From positions 1 through 20,620 of the IMG/VR virus record IMGVR_UViG_3300011115_000616: a stretch of 20,620 nucleotides of DNA; one strand, given 5' to 3'. This DNA comes from a virus. Both the position numbers and the translations under genes were made by a program. Shown here in pieces: positions 7,200 to 13,318 of this stretch. The notes beneath the pieces are model-generated. The model saw only the letters and a list, made by a program, of their open reading frames with translations. It was not told where the DNA came from and made no database searches. The stretch's first letter is position 1. The number at the start of each line of letters is the position of its first letter.

Positions 7200-7354
7200 T
7201 GGATACCTTTGATATGCTGGTCAAGGCTTGGCCTATTCTCCTTGCTTTAATCACGCTAATCATTGTGTTATCCAAGATCGACCTGCGTGTAGCGGTGTTA
7301 GAGGAAAAGGTTAAAACGCTATTTGAACTCTGGAACAAAAGGAATGAAAAATAA
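7199..7354 (+). CDS. small single-TM membrane protein of the lysis cassette (51 aa)
   Basis: ATG 7199 overlaps the previous TGA; AAAGG at 7187-7191 fits it with seven bases spacing (ATG 7196 is a near-equivalent start). An N-terminal transmembrane helix covers about residues 7-24 (LVKAWPILLALITLIIVL). A charged helix of about 25 residues with heptad-like Leu/Val follows (LRVAVLEEKVKTLFELW). An N-terminal anchor with a coiled-coil tail resembles a miniature spanin or holin regulator, but it is much shorter than Rz proteins. Its stop overlaps the holin start (TAATG). Confidence 0.5.
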   Translation: MDTFDMLVKAWPILLALITLIIVLSKIDLRVAVLEEKVKTLFELWNKRNEK

Positions 7355-7782
7355 TGTTTCCCCTCGGCGCTATCCTCGATATTGGTTCCAAACTGGTCGA
7401 TAAGTTCTTCCCCGATCCGGCGCAAGCTGAACAGGCCAAACTCAAGTTACTGGAGATGCAGCAGAATGGCGAGCTGGCGCAGCTCGCGGCGGCAACGGAT
7501 CTGGCGAAATTGCAGATCCAGACCAATCTAGAAGAAGCAAAAAGCACTAACTGGTTTGTGGCCGGTTGGCGCCCATTTGTCGGCTGGATCTGCGGCGTTG
7601 GCCTGGCTTATGTGGCGATCTTTGAACCAGTAGCGCGGTTTGTCGCAAAGGTGCATTTCGGCTATGCCGGCGACTTTCCGGTCATCAACACGGATTTGAC
7701 CATGCAGGTATTGATGGGCGTGCTTGGGCTTGGGGCCATGCGTTCGGTTGAAAAAGTCAAAGGTGGAGAGGGCAGCAGATGA
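7354..7782 (+). CDS. holin, 3-TM (phage holin 3TMs) family (142 aa)
   Basis: The N-terminal 60 residues are amphipathic and helical (DPAQAEQAKLKLLEMQQNGE), followed by TNWFVAGWRPFVGWICGVGL and a further hydrophobic stretch near 116-130 (MQVLMGVLGLGAMRSVEKVK). The Asn-Trp-Phe...Trp-Arg-Pro signature with an N-terminal Gln/Glu-rich helix is characteristic of the phage holin family with three membrane segments. Holins form the timed inner-membrane lesions that let the endolysin reach the wall. It starts on a TAATG overlap and ends on an ATGA overlap with the endolysin, the normal holin-endolysin order. Confidence 0.85.
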   Translation: MFPLGAILDIGSKLVDKFFPDPAQAEQAKLKLLEMQQNGELAQLAAATDLAKLQIQTNLEEAKSTNWFVAGWRPFVGWICGVGLAYVAIFEPVARFVAKVHFGYAGDFPVINTDLTMQVLMGVLGLGAMRSVEKVKGGEGSR

Positions 7783-8291
7783 TTAGTAATTTCCCCGCGG
7801 CGCTGGCATTGGTGTTGAAGTCAGAAGGCGGCTTCGTCAATCATCCGTCAGACCCCGGCGGCATGACCAACCTCGGCGTGACGCGCAACGTCTGGCGCGA
7901 CTGGGTTAACCGAGATGTTGACGAGGCCGAGATGCGCGCTCTCACGCCCGAGCTAGTGACGCCGCTATACAAACAGAGATATTGGGATGCCTGCAAATGC
8001 GACGATCTGCCCCGAGGCGTCGATTACGCGGTGTTTGACTCTGCCGTGAACATGGGGCCAGGACGCGCCGCAAAGCTGTTGCAAGCGGCGCTAGGTGTGA
8101 CGGCTGATGGTGCTATCGGCAGGGCCACGATCGCTGCTGCGACCGCTGCCGATCCGGTGGAATTGTTGGAAGCCTTCAGCTTGGGCAAAGAGGCGTTTTA
8201 CCAATCGTTGCCGACGTTTGCGACGTTTGGCAAGGGCTGGCTAAATCGTGTGGCGCACGTCCAGGATGCGGCAGAGCAGATGATGAGCTAG
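7779..8291 (+). CDS. endolysin, glycoside hydrolase family 108 (170 aa)
   Basis: The GH108 N-terminal signature is clear: SEGGFVNHPSDPGGMTNLGV at residues 15-34, with Glu16 as the expected catalytic acid. The C-terminal half (about 95-165) fits the small peptidoglycan-binding domain usual in this family (GVTADGAIGRATI, then a helical tail ending DAAEQMM). The length of 170 aa is typical. There is no signal peptide or SAR anchor, so export should depend on the holin encoded immediately upstream, with which it overlaps by four bases (ATGA). The last 116 bases are also covered by a leftward gene on the opposite strand. Confidence 0.93.
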   Translation: MISNFPAALALVLKSEGGFVNHPSDPGGMTNLGVTRNVWRDWVNRDVDEAEMRALTPELVTPLYKQRYWDACKCDDLPRGVDYAVFDSAVNMGPGRAAKLLQAALGVTADGAIGRATIAAATAADPVELLEAFSLGKEAFYQSLPTFATFGKGWLNRVAHVQDAAEQMMS

Positions 8292-8439
8292 GTTCAGGTT
8301 CCGCAACTGTTAAGGATTCCTTAATAACTGGTTCCGCAAGCGCAACTCTAAGGATACCTGCGGCGAATGCACAATCGCGGTCATCATTGTTTAGCAAGTC
8401 CAATGCCGCAAGCGCGGCCTCTCTCAGTTTGTCGCTCAT
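8176..8439 (-). CDS. small phage protein whose C-terminus runs antisense into the endolysin gene (87 aa)
   Basis: Last gene of the leftward operon. Its ATG overlaps the stop of the upstream 65-aa gene (ATGA). Residues 1-35 look like an ordinary helical phage protein (MSDKLREAALAALDLLNNDD). After about residue 45 it becomes Ser/Pro/Thr-rich, and roughly the last 38 residues are antisense to the endolysin. The tail is probably read-through into neighbouring DNA after a mosaic junction removed the original stop. Unknown function. AEP appears twice because of a GGTTCCGCAA repeat at 8297-8306 and 8330-8339. Confidence 0.5.
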   Translation of the reverse strand: MSDKLREAALAALDLLNNDDRDCAFAAGILRVALAEPVIKESLTVAEPEPSSSSALPHPGRAPHDLASPCQTSQTSATIGKTPLCPS

Positions 8440-8633
8440 ATCGTATCTCCGCGTTTATGGGCTTTCCATACTTCAATGGCTTCTTTTAGCTGCTCACACT
8501 GCTCTAATCGAATATCGTCCATAATACCAAGTCCAATAATTTCGCTATTCATATTACGCATAGTCATAGCCATAAGCTCATCGTGTTTTGTTTGTAATGC
8601 GTTCAATACTACATCGTATGTTTCAGTCATCAT
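8436..8633 (-). CDS. small hypothetical phage protein (65 aa)
   Basis: Begins with tandem ATG codons (8633 and 8630) after AGGGTG; the second ATG has better spacing. It is helical and charged with no membrane segment or cysteine cluster, and contains VVLNALQTKHDELMAMTMRN in its first half. The sequence is moderately AT-rich like its upstream neighbour. It is separated from that neighbour by only eight bases and overlaps the next gene by four. I do not recognise the family. Confidence 0.55.
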   Translation of the reverse strand: MMTETYDVVLNALQTKHDELMAMTMRNMNSEIIGLGIMDDIRLEQCEQLKEAIEVWKAHKRGDTI

Positions 8634-8641
8634 TCACCCTC

Positions 8642-9346
8642 TCATTTTTCAATAAATTTATAATCGTGGAATACTGCGCCAAGCTCTACGCTGCCCACCT
8701 TGCATGATTTAACCCACACGTTTTTACCATTACGCAAATGTCTTAAATGACCGCGACGGTCATGCAATCGCGGTGATGCGTGTGTGCCGCCTTTACTTTC
8801 TTTTTTATTTGATTTTGCACCAATCAAAACGGTGCGCCAATCGTACGTCGGCATTTTTCCTTGCGCTATTTTTCGTCGATTTGTAAACGTGTTCTTGATT
8901 TCTGGTTTATATGTTTCGCACTCATTTTCAAGTGCGCGATACCAACATCCGACCATAGCCAACATTAATTCAGCCACTTCTTTTGCAATTGTTTCTTTAT
9001 TGTCAAGGCCGCCATATCTAATTTGATCTGCATCTATTAAATAAATCATGTAAGGCATACGAATTGGCTTTTTACCTACAGGCCCTTTCCACATTGATAC
9101 AATAATGCCTTCTTCTGGATCGGTTCCGGCAACGATCATCATCACTTCGTAATCAAAATGATTTCTTGTCGGCCCTTTCCATACAACCACATTTTTTTCA
9201 AAAGGCGGTCGATACGTCATTAATGGCTCAAGGTCTGCCTTCGCATCTTTTTGCCATGATTTTGATATATCAAACCATTGCAAATCAACGGGATCAACGC
9301 CGCCCTCAAACATCAATTGCATCGTTGATTTAATTAAAGGCGTCAT
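8642..9346 (-). CDS. conserved phage protein of unknown function with C-terminal GTHASPRLHDRRGH motif (234 aa)
   Basis: The C-terminal 60 residues carry GGTHASPRLHDRRGHLRHL, then GKNVWVKSCKVG and ending FHDYKFIEK. I recall this as a recurrent C-terminal block in phage and prophage hypothetical proteins. The His/Arg-rich block, with a preceding mixed alpha/beta region containing several Trp residues, suggests nucleic-acid binding, but no known catalytic motif is evident. Two tandem-looking 'VVWKGPTRN' and 'SMWKGPVGK' segments (about residues 54-90) hint at an internal structural repeat. It overlaps the upstream 111-aa gene by 17 bases. AT-rich relative to the recombination genes. Confidence 0.65.
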   Translation of the reverse strand: MTPLIKSTMQLMFEGGVDPVDLQWFDISKSWQKDAKADLEPLMTYRPPFEKNVVVWKGPTRNHFDYEVMMIVAGTDPEEGIIVSMWKGPVGKKPIRMPYMIYLIDADQIRYGGLDNKETIAKEVAELMLAMVGCWYRALENECETYKPEIKNTFTNRRKIAQGKMPTYDWRTVLIGAKSNKKESKGGTHASPRLHDRRGHLRHLRNGKNVWVKSCKVGSVELGAVFHDYKFIEK

Positions 9347-9665
9347 TATTTAGCCTTCGATACCTCTCCGCGTCCTCCCGCAGCGCCACAATTATTTCAA
9401 TGTAGTCACCCTTCATTCCGTCAAGGGCTTGCTCAACTGCATAGCAAAACTTGCGCTTGTCGTTCAGTTCTTCTTTTGTTTCGGCAAGTTCAGCGGCAGT
9501 CGTAAACTGGTCAACATTGCATAACCGCAATTGCTCTTTTACTTCTGCAAGTTCGCGCTCAAGGTCAGTAATTCGCTCAAGCGCGTTGCGACCCAACTGC
9601 GCCAGCCCTTGCACACCGGGCTGATCTTTAAGCACAGACAGCGGGTATGTCACTGTGTCGGTCAT
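9330..9665 (-). CDS. coiled-coil small phage protein (111 aa)
   Basis: Residues about 28-75 form a strong predicted coiled coil (LERITDLERELAEVKEQL, AAELAETKEELND). A short conserved-looking C-terminus follows (YIEIIVALREDAERYRRLNN); 'DAERYRRLN' endings are frequent in small phage proteins of this layout. No enzymatic residues are visible. Its ATG overlaps the preceding 55-aa gene by four bases (ATGA) and its end overlaps the next gene by 17. Function unknown; a multimeric accessory protein is a reasonable guess only. Confidence 0.6.
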   Translation of the reverse strand: MTDTVTYPLSVLKDQPGVQGLAQLGRNALERITDLERELAEVKEQLRLCNVDQFTTAAELAETKEELNDKRKFCYAVEQALDGMKGDYIEIIVALREDAERYRRLNNDAFN

Positions 9666-9829
9666 TTCATCACCTCAATGCCATAAATCAGAATCAGCGC
9701 AAAGATAATCATCAGGCCGGTTACGCCAGCATCGAAAAAACCCTCACGATAGCAATGCTTACAATGCGGCGTAACAATTCGCCAATTCTTCTTTTCATTC
9801 TTGTATGCGTGATCCCAATCCATAGCCAT
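9662..9829 (-). CDS. tiny CxxC-plus-TM membrane protein (55 aa)
   Basis: Starts ATG at 9829 with GGAGG and eight bases spacing. The N-terminal 30 residues are charged with a CKHC pair (Cys23, Cys26). A single transmembrane helix covers about residues 36-52 (VTGLMIIFALILIYGI), ending in a short basic tail. The start is nested in the previous stop (TGATG) and the stop overlaps the next start (ATGA), so it belongs to the coupled chain of mini-genes. No known family recognised. Confidence 0.55.
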   Translation of the reverse strand: MAMDWDHAYKNEKKNWRIVTPHCKHCYREGFFDAGVTGLMIIFALILIYGIEVMK

Positions 9830-9981
9830 CAAAAAATCCTCCGCTCTTTCACTGCGATAAAAGATACGCTCTTACGCTCAAGGCAGCTTTTGCACTTCCA
9901 TATTCGACGGGTGCCTTTGGTAATCTTGACCAGCTTGTAGCCGGCCTCTCGGCGGCAGGACTGGCACACCGGGGCGATCAT
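9829..9981 (-). CDS. tiny zinc-ribbon protein (50 aa)
   Basis: Begins MIAPVCQSCRREAGYKLVKI and has a second pair CKSC. Cys6/Cys9 and Cys30/Cys33 make a CxxC-x20-CxxC zinc ribbon spanning most of the protein, followed by a basic tail. Small zinc ribbons like this are usually nucleic-acid or protein adaptors. The ATG overlaps the previous gene's stop (ATGA) and its own stop overlaps the next ATG (TGATG). The role is unknown; the metal-binding prediction is firm from the spacing. Confidence 0.6.
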   Translation of the reverse strand: MIAPVCQSCRREAGYKLVKITKGTRRIWKCKSCLERKSVSFIAVKERRIF

Positions 9982-10148
9982 TTACGCACCTGCTTGATGG
10001 CTGGCACTCCCTGCACCTGCTGTTTGTAACGCCGGATCGTGGCGCCCACATCGGTTTTTGCCACATTGGTTGGAATAAATGGGAACTCAATAATGTAGAT
10101 TTTGCGCTCGCGTAAATAGGCTATGGCGGCTTGCAGTTTGTCGTTCAT
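9978..10148 (-). CDS. small basic phage protein, unknown (56 aa)
   Basis: ATG 10148 follows GAGGAAATAGCC, a good ribosome binding site, two bases after the Lar-like gene ends. The sequence is basic and mixed alpha/beta (LQAAIAYLRERKIYIIEFPF, then ATIRRYKQQVQG). It has no cysteines or membrane segment. The chain of overlaps and the good Shine-Dalgarno support it being translated. I do not recognise a family. Confidence 0.55.
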   Translation of the reverse strand: MNDKLQAAIAYLRERKIYIIEFPFIPTNVAKTDVGATIRRYKQQVQGVPAIKQVRK

Positions 10149-10150
10149 GG

Positions 10151-10411
10151 CTATTTCCTCTGGTTCCAGCGTTGAATAGCAACCTCAAGCGGTTGATCGG
10201 TATCGTGGTGCGGTCCGATCATCTGGCATTCATCGCATGTAATCGCAATCACATTGGGTTTAACCTCGTCAACAACCACGTCATCATTCCTGCAAAACGG
10301 ACAAGGCAGGATGACGATCTGGCGTTTCTGGCGCTGCTCTCTGGCAGTTTCCCAGCGGTCGAGATCCTGGCTAAATTGGCGCTCAAGCTGATCAAAGGCG
10401 TTTCTGCTCAT
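10151..10411 (-). CDS. Lar-like restriction alleviation / zinc-binding protein (86 aa)
   Basis: I start at ATG 10411 (MSRNAFDQLERQF) because AAGGA lies just upstream and the start overlaps the exonuclease stop (ATGA). An upstream in-frame ATG at 10462 would add 17 residues inside the exonuclease gene. The C-terminal half has LPCPFC...ITCDEC and ends AIQRWNQR, the pattern of the Lar family (LxPCPFCG...C..C...A...WN.R). Lar of the Rac prophage relieves type I restriction in E. coli; family members are widespread in phages. The first half is a charged helix. Anti-restriction is the family-based expectation, not shown here. Confidence 0.7.
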   Translation of the reverse strand: MSRNAFDQLERQFSQDLDRWETAREQRQKRQIVILPCPFCRNDDVVVDEVKPNVIAITCDECQMIGPHHDTDQPLEVAIQRWNQRK

Positions 10412-11541
10412 TTTGATTTCCTTTTTGGGCGACTGCAAATAATGACATTGGCTTTTTCCCACGGCAGATCGTCGACCAGATCCTTGAAATGGTCAACCGG
10501 CGCGGCTGGCGTAATGTCGCAGTCAAACTCGGTTTTAATGCTAGTCAGAGCAAAATCACCGAGCAGTGACTTGTCAACCAGGTTGGTTATGTCTTGGCTG
10601 GTGTAGGTCGGCTGCTGGAACTCGACGTTGGTCAGCTTATTACGGTAGGTCAACAGATTATTACTGGTCGCGTCCATCAACTCGGCGAATCTACCCAACA
10701 GCGTTGGTATGTGGCGGTGCTCTCCGCAGCCGGCACGTTGCGCTGATACGTCCATATCAGGTTTGCCCTGCGCGCAACTCCAGCGGGCCTCTCCGTCGGT
10801 CTCAGGCGTGCTTTGGGCGCAGGTTCTGCAGCTCACCGCGGGCGCTTCCGTTTCGTAGCATTGCGATTTAAACCGGCAGAACTTGCAGGTAAAGTTTGTC
10901 GCATCTTCGGCCAGCGTCACCGCAGGTTCCGGCGACGTGATGATGCGCTCGGCGCGTTGGATCGCCTGATTAAACGCATCCTTGTCAAATTCAATGCGCT
11001 CGGTGTGAATGTCGTCGGTATCCTTGTTGACCATCATATACATGGCTCGCGTCAGGCCAGCCCAGCCCATGTATACTTGCATCTGCACCCAGTGTTGCGG
11101 CTTGGCCTCCTTTACTCCTTTTTTTGTCATCACGGCAAAACTCTTGGCGTTTGCGGTCTTAAATTCGAGCAAATGCGGCGTTTTAGGCGCTTCCGGCAAG
11201 CCCAGGGCAACACCGTCAAGACTGCCTGCAAAATGCCCACCAACGGCTTTATAACGCCACTGGTTGCCTTCTGCGTCCTTATCCCACACCTCAACACCTA
11301 TGGCACGCAGATCCGCGATCAAGCGCGGTTCCTGGTGGTTGCCGCTGTCAAATAACCTGAGCATCCGGCCGTCGAAGTCTGCCGGCTTTGCCCAGCGGAA
11401 TGACAGCCAAAGGTAGCGGTCGCATTCGTGGCCGATCTCGCTGGCACCAAGATGCGAGCGCCCCTGCCGGTCGGCGCTGGTTTCGTAGTGCCGGAATATT
11501 GCGGTTCTGGTGCTGTTCTGTGGCTCTGGTATCTCTGCCAT
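10408..11541 (-). CDS. PD-(D/E)XK exonuclease, Cas4/RecB-like, with Fe-S and second cysteine cluster (377 aa)
   Basis: Nuclease core: GSLDG (Asp109), LLEFKTAN (Glu126-x-Lys128) and QMQVYMGW (Gln153xxxTyr157), the RecB/Cas4 motifs II, III and QxxxY. Cys40 in LGASEIGHECDR together with Cys219, Cys222 and Cys228 (CKFCRFKSQC) matches the C-xn-CxxC-x5-C iron-sulfur set of Cas4/AddB-type nucleases. A second group, Cys238, Cys241, Cys256 and Cys272 with nearby His275/277, may bind zinc. Residues after 280 form an extra C-terminal domain. A GGAGG site precedes the start. It is encoded with a Sak4-like ATPase and a DUF669 protein, consistent with resecting DNA ends for single-strand annealing or recombination. 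Confidence 0.85.
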   Translation of the reverse strand: MAEIPEPQNSTRTAIFRHYETSADRQGRSHLGASEIGHECDRYLWLSFRWAKPADFDGRMLRLFDSGNHQEPRLIADLRAIGVEVWDKDAEGNQWRYKAVGGHFAGSLDGVALGLPEAPKTPHLLEFKTANAKSFAVMTKKGVKEAKPQHWVQMQVYMGWAGLTRAMYMMVNKDTDDIHTERIEFDKDAFNQAIQRAERIITSPEPAVTLAEDATNFTCKFCRFKSQCYETEAPAVSCRTCAQSTPETDGEARWSCAQGKPDMDVSAQRAGCGEHRHIPTLLGRFAELMDATSNNLLTYRNKLTNVEFQQPTYTSQDITNLVDKSLLGDFALTSIKTEFDCDITPAAPVDHFKDLVDDLPWEKANVIICSRPKRKSK

Positions 11542-11559
11542 ACATCCTCCGATGACGCC

Positions 11560-11575
11560 GGGGCGTTGCCGCCCC
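11560..11575 (-). other. intercistronic hairpin with GCAA tetraloop
   Basis: On the leftward mRNA: GGGGCG-GCAA-CGCCCC, a 6-bp all-GC stem closed by a GNRA tetraloop. It sits between the DUF669 stop (11586) and the exonuclease start (11541). No U-run follows, so termination is unlikely; a stability or processing element that sets relative expression is more plausible. Confidence 0.5.
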
Positions 11576-11585
11576 AGCGGGTTAA

Positions 11586-12083
11586 TTACTTTTTAGACCA
11601 GGGCGCTGCCGGTGCCACTTTGCCAGTCGCAAAGCCTGCGGGTGCTGCCGATTTAGCTGCTGCCGGTTTCGGCGCCGGTGCGCCTGTGGCCGTTGAGTAG
11701 CCCTTAATGCGGTTTGTCATCTGGCCTGACACGGGATTATTTTCCTGCACCACATCCACCGTCAGGGGGATATTGTGCAATTCCTCGCTGTCGCCGGGTT
11801 CGAGCACGCCGACACAGTGACAGATGGCGCTCAACTCGCGCTCTGCGATCTGGACCGCGGTCGCGTTGGGGTTGACCAGGTTGAGGCGGGTCCAGAGTTT
11901 CCGGCCGCTGTGCTTGGTGTCGCCGATCACTTCCATGGTCAACATCAAATACTCGCCTGTCCCGGCTTTAGTGTCTTTCATTTCGCTGTCTGTGATGATC
12001 ACCTCGTAGCGGCCGGCGGGGAGTGCGTCAAAACTCTGTTGCGGTTCGATGTTTGCGGCGTTGAAATTATTAAGTGAGGCCAT
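11586..12083 (-). CDS. DUF669 family protein, putative ssDNA-binding protein (165 aa)
   Basis: Starts MASLNNFNAANIEPQQSFDA, then LPAGRYEVIITDSEMKDTKA and TGEYLMLTMEVIGD. This is the DUF669 pattern: an OB-like beta fold in which the ligand-binding strands follow 'AGxYxxxIxxSexKxtk'. The C-terminal 35 residues are a low-complexity Ala/Pro/Lys tail ending in APWSKK, analogous in position to the disordered tail of SSB proteins. DUF669 genes lie beside Sak4-type ATPases in many phages and are thought to bind single-stranded DNA; that role is family inference. The start follows AAGGAAAATAATC and lies two bases beyond the ATPase stop. Confidence 0.8.
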   Translation of the reverse strand: MASLNNFNAANIEPQQSFDALPAGRYEVIITDSEMKDTKAGTGEYLMLTMEVIGDTKHSGRKLWTRLNLVNPNATAVQIAERELSAICHCVGVLEPGDSEELHNIPLTVDVVQENNPVSGQMTNRIKGYSTATGAPAPKPAAAKSAAPAGFATGKVAPAAPWSKK

Positions 12084-12085
12084 GA

Positions 12086-12844
12086 TTATTTTCCTTTTGA
12101 TGGTTTGATTGTTTCGGTTGTGGTCGTCATTGCGTCTGCCAAAGCTGACCAGTCCAACGGCAGTGAATCGGGTAATGAGTATCTGTTTTTGGCAAGGTAG
12201 GCCGGTTTCTCACTGGTATATAACAGGCGCTCGCCGGTGCTGATGCCGCGGCTTACTTTGTTGTTGAAGCCCACATCGCTAGATTTCACGATCGTCTTGT
12301 AATTGGCAAACCCAACCACATCGCACCATTCCTGCACGAGTGCGCTGCTGCGGGCTTGCAGCTTAGGCTGGTATCTTTCATAAGGCTCAACTTCTGGCGA
12401 GTCAAACCGCTTGATCTCACAGTGGGCGAGCAGGATGCTGGCCATGCCTTTGCTACGCAGGGCGGTCAGATCGTCTAACACTTTGCGCCAGAGATCCGCG
12501 GCGATCACCGCCCCTTTGCCATAGGCCAGATCTTTCGCTTCATACTGGCCGTTGATCTGTTCCCAGATCAAGTTATCCAGCCAATCCAAACTGTCGATGA
12601 CGACGGTCTGGAAATCGTGCTCGCCTTGCAGTGATTTGAGTGCATCCTGCACGTCTGCGAACTTGGTCGCCAGCGGGAAATGATCCGCTTCGAGGCGCCC
12701 GAGGCCGTCCTCTGTCAGGATGAATATCGGGTTTGGTGCGCTGGCGCCGAACGTCGTTTTGCCGAGGCCATGCGGTCCATACACCATAATGCGGGGCGGC
12801 TGGATTGCCGTGTTGCGGCTTACTGATTGCAGGTTAATTGCCAT
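12086..12844 (-). CDS. Sak4-like RecA-fold ATPase / single-strand annealing protein (252 aa)
   Basis: Walker A is GPHGLGKT at residues 23-30 (after PPRIMVY) and Walker B is VVID at 81-84 (FQTVVIDSLDWL). A further conserved block ILLAHCEIKRFDSPEVEPYE lies near 135-155. This is the phage nucleotide-binding AAA_24/Sak4 group, a shortened RecA/Rad51-type core that promotes strand annealing of ssDNA in phage recombination. The length of about 250 aa is typical. Upstream AACGGAGGAATC gives a strong ribosome binding site that overlaps the end of a 29-codon gene. With the DUF669 protein and the exonuclease downstream it forms a coherent recombination module. Confidence 0.87.
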   Translation of the reverse strand: MAINLQSVSRNTAIQPPRIMVYGPHGLGKTTFGASAPNPIFILTEDGLGRLEADHFPLATKFADVQDALKSLQGEHDFQTVVIDSLDWLDNLIWEQINGQYEAKDLAYGKGAVIAADLWRKVLDDLTALRSKGMASILLAHCEIKRFDSPEVEPYERYQPKLQARSSALVQEWCDVVGFANYKTIVKSSDVGFNNKVSRGISTGERLLYTSEKPAYLAKNRYSLPDSLPLDWSALADAMTTTTETIKPSKGK

Positions 12845-12854
12845 GATTCCTCCG

Positions 12855-12944
12855 TTAATTTAATGAGAACAGTAAAACAACAAAAATCCATAATGATGCG
12901 AAAGTCACTAACCCTAAAACACAATCAAGAATAATCTGTTTCAT
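12855..12944 (-). CDS. 29-residue single-TM microprotein in the recombination operon
   Basis: The frame from ATG 12944 to TAA 12855 encodes MKQIILDCVLGLVTFASLWI and a continuing hydrophobic stretch ending FSLN, almost wholly a transmembrane helix. The start overlaps the upstream stop (ATGA) and follows GGGGGC four bases earlier. Its stop lies in the leader of the Sak4 gene. The 96 bases between the two larger genes would otherwise be the longest unexplained gap in the recombination part of the operon. Function unknown; membrane microproteins of this size are easily missed by gene callers. Confidence 0.5.
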   Translation of the reverse strand: MKQIILDCVLGLVTFASLWIFVVLLFSLN

Positions 12945-13318
12945 ATTTGCCCCCGATCATCACAAATGTCTTGCGCCATTTCTTCGACGCAATCCGAATC
13001 TTCCAAATGCTTTTTAAGCATTGCCTGCACTTGGTCGTAAAGGCGCTCAATGCGGGCTTCAAGGGCGGGCTTGTTTGTGCCGAGGGCGGCGACAACGAGC
13101 TCGTATGCAAAGCTGCTGTCCAATTCCTCAGTGACAAATTCATACAGATCAACTTCGGTGCGGCCGAGCTGCGGGAATTTGCCGGTGTCGAGAATTTCAT
13201 CAACGATCACATCCAATGCTTCGGCGCGGTTGTCGTCTGTGATTTCGCAGGCTTGACGATTAAGAGGATAACAACGCTTGCAATCTTCTGCACCGCACAT
13301 ACAGCGTTCGGCGCTCAT
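12941..13318 (-). CDS. small phage protein with N-terminal Cys cluster (125 aa)
   Basis: The first 18 residues carry CMCGAEDCKRCYP (Cys6, Cys8, Cys13, Cys16), a compact metal-binding motif seen at the start of many phage early proteins. The remainder is acidic and helical (EALDVIVDEILDTGKFP, RIERLYDQVQAMLKKHLED). No enzymatic motif is visible. The start overlaps the upstream gene's stop and the end overlaps the 29-codon gene (both ATGA), so it is part of a continuous coupled unit. Role unknown. Confidence 0.65.
   Translation of the reverse strand: MSAERCMCGAEDCKRCYPLNRQACEITDDNRAEALDVIVDEILDTGKFPQLGRTEVDLYEFVTEELDSSFAYELVVAALGTNKPALEARIERLYDQVQAMLKKHLEDSDCVEEMAQDICDDRGQI

Noticed and set aside
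8310-8324. TTAAGG-ATT-CCTTAA hairpin as a bidirectional terminator between convergent operons
   Set aside because: Short AT-rich stem with a three-base loop and no T-run. It lies inside the coding sequence of the 87-aa gene.
10412-10462. N-terminal extension of the Lar-like protein from ATG 10462
   Set aside because: ATG 10411 has AAGGA at the right spacing and an ATGA overlap with the exonuclease stop. The extension would lie wholly within the exonuclease gene.
10813-11355. 180-codon rightward open frame inside the exonuclease
   Set aside because: Antisense to a gene with clear catalytic motifs. Arg/Phe-rich composition is typical of the shadow of a GC-rich gene, and there is no convincing start signal.
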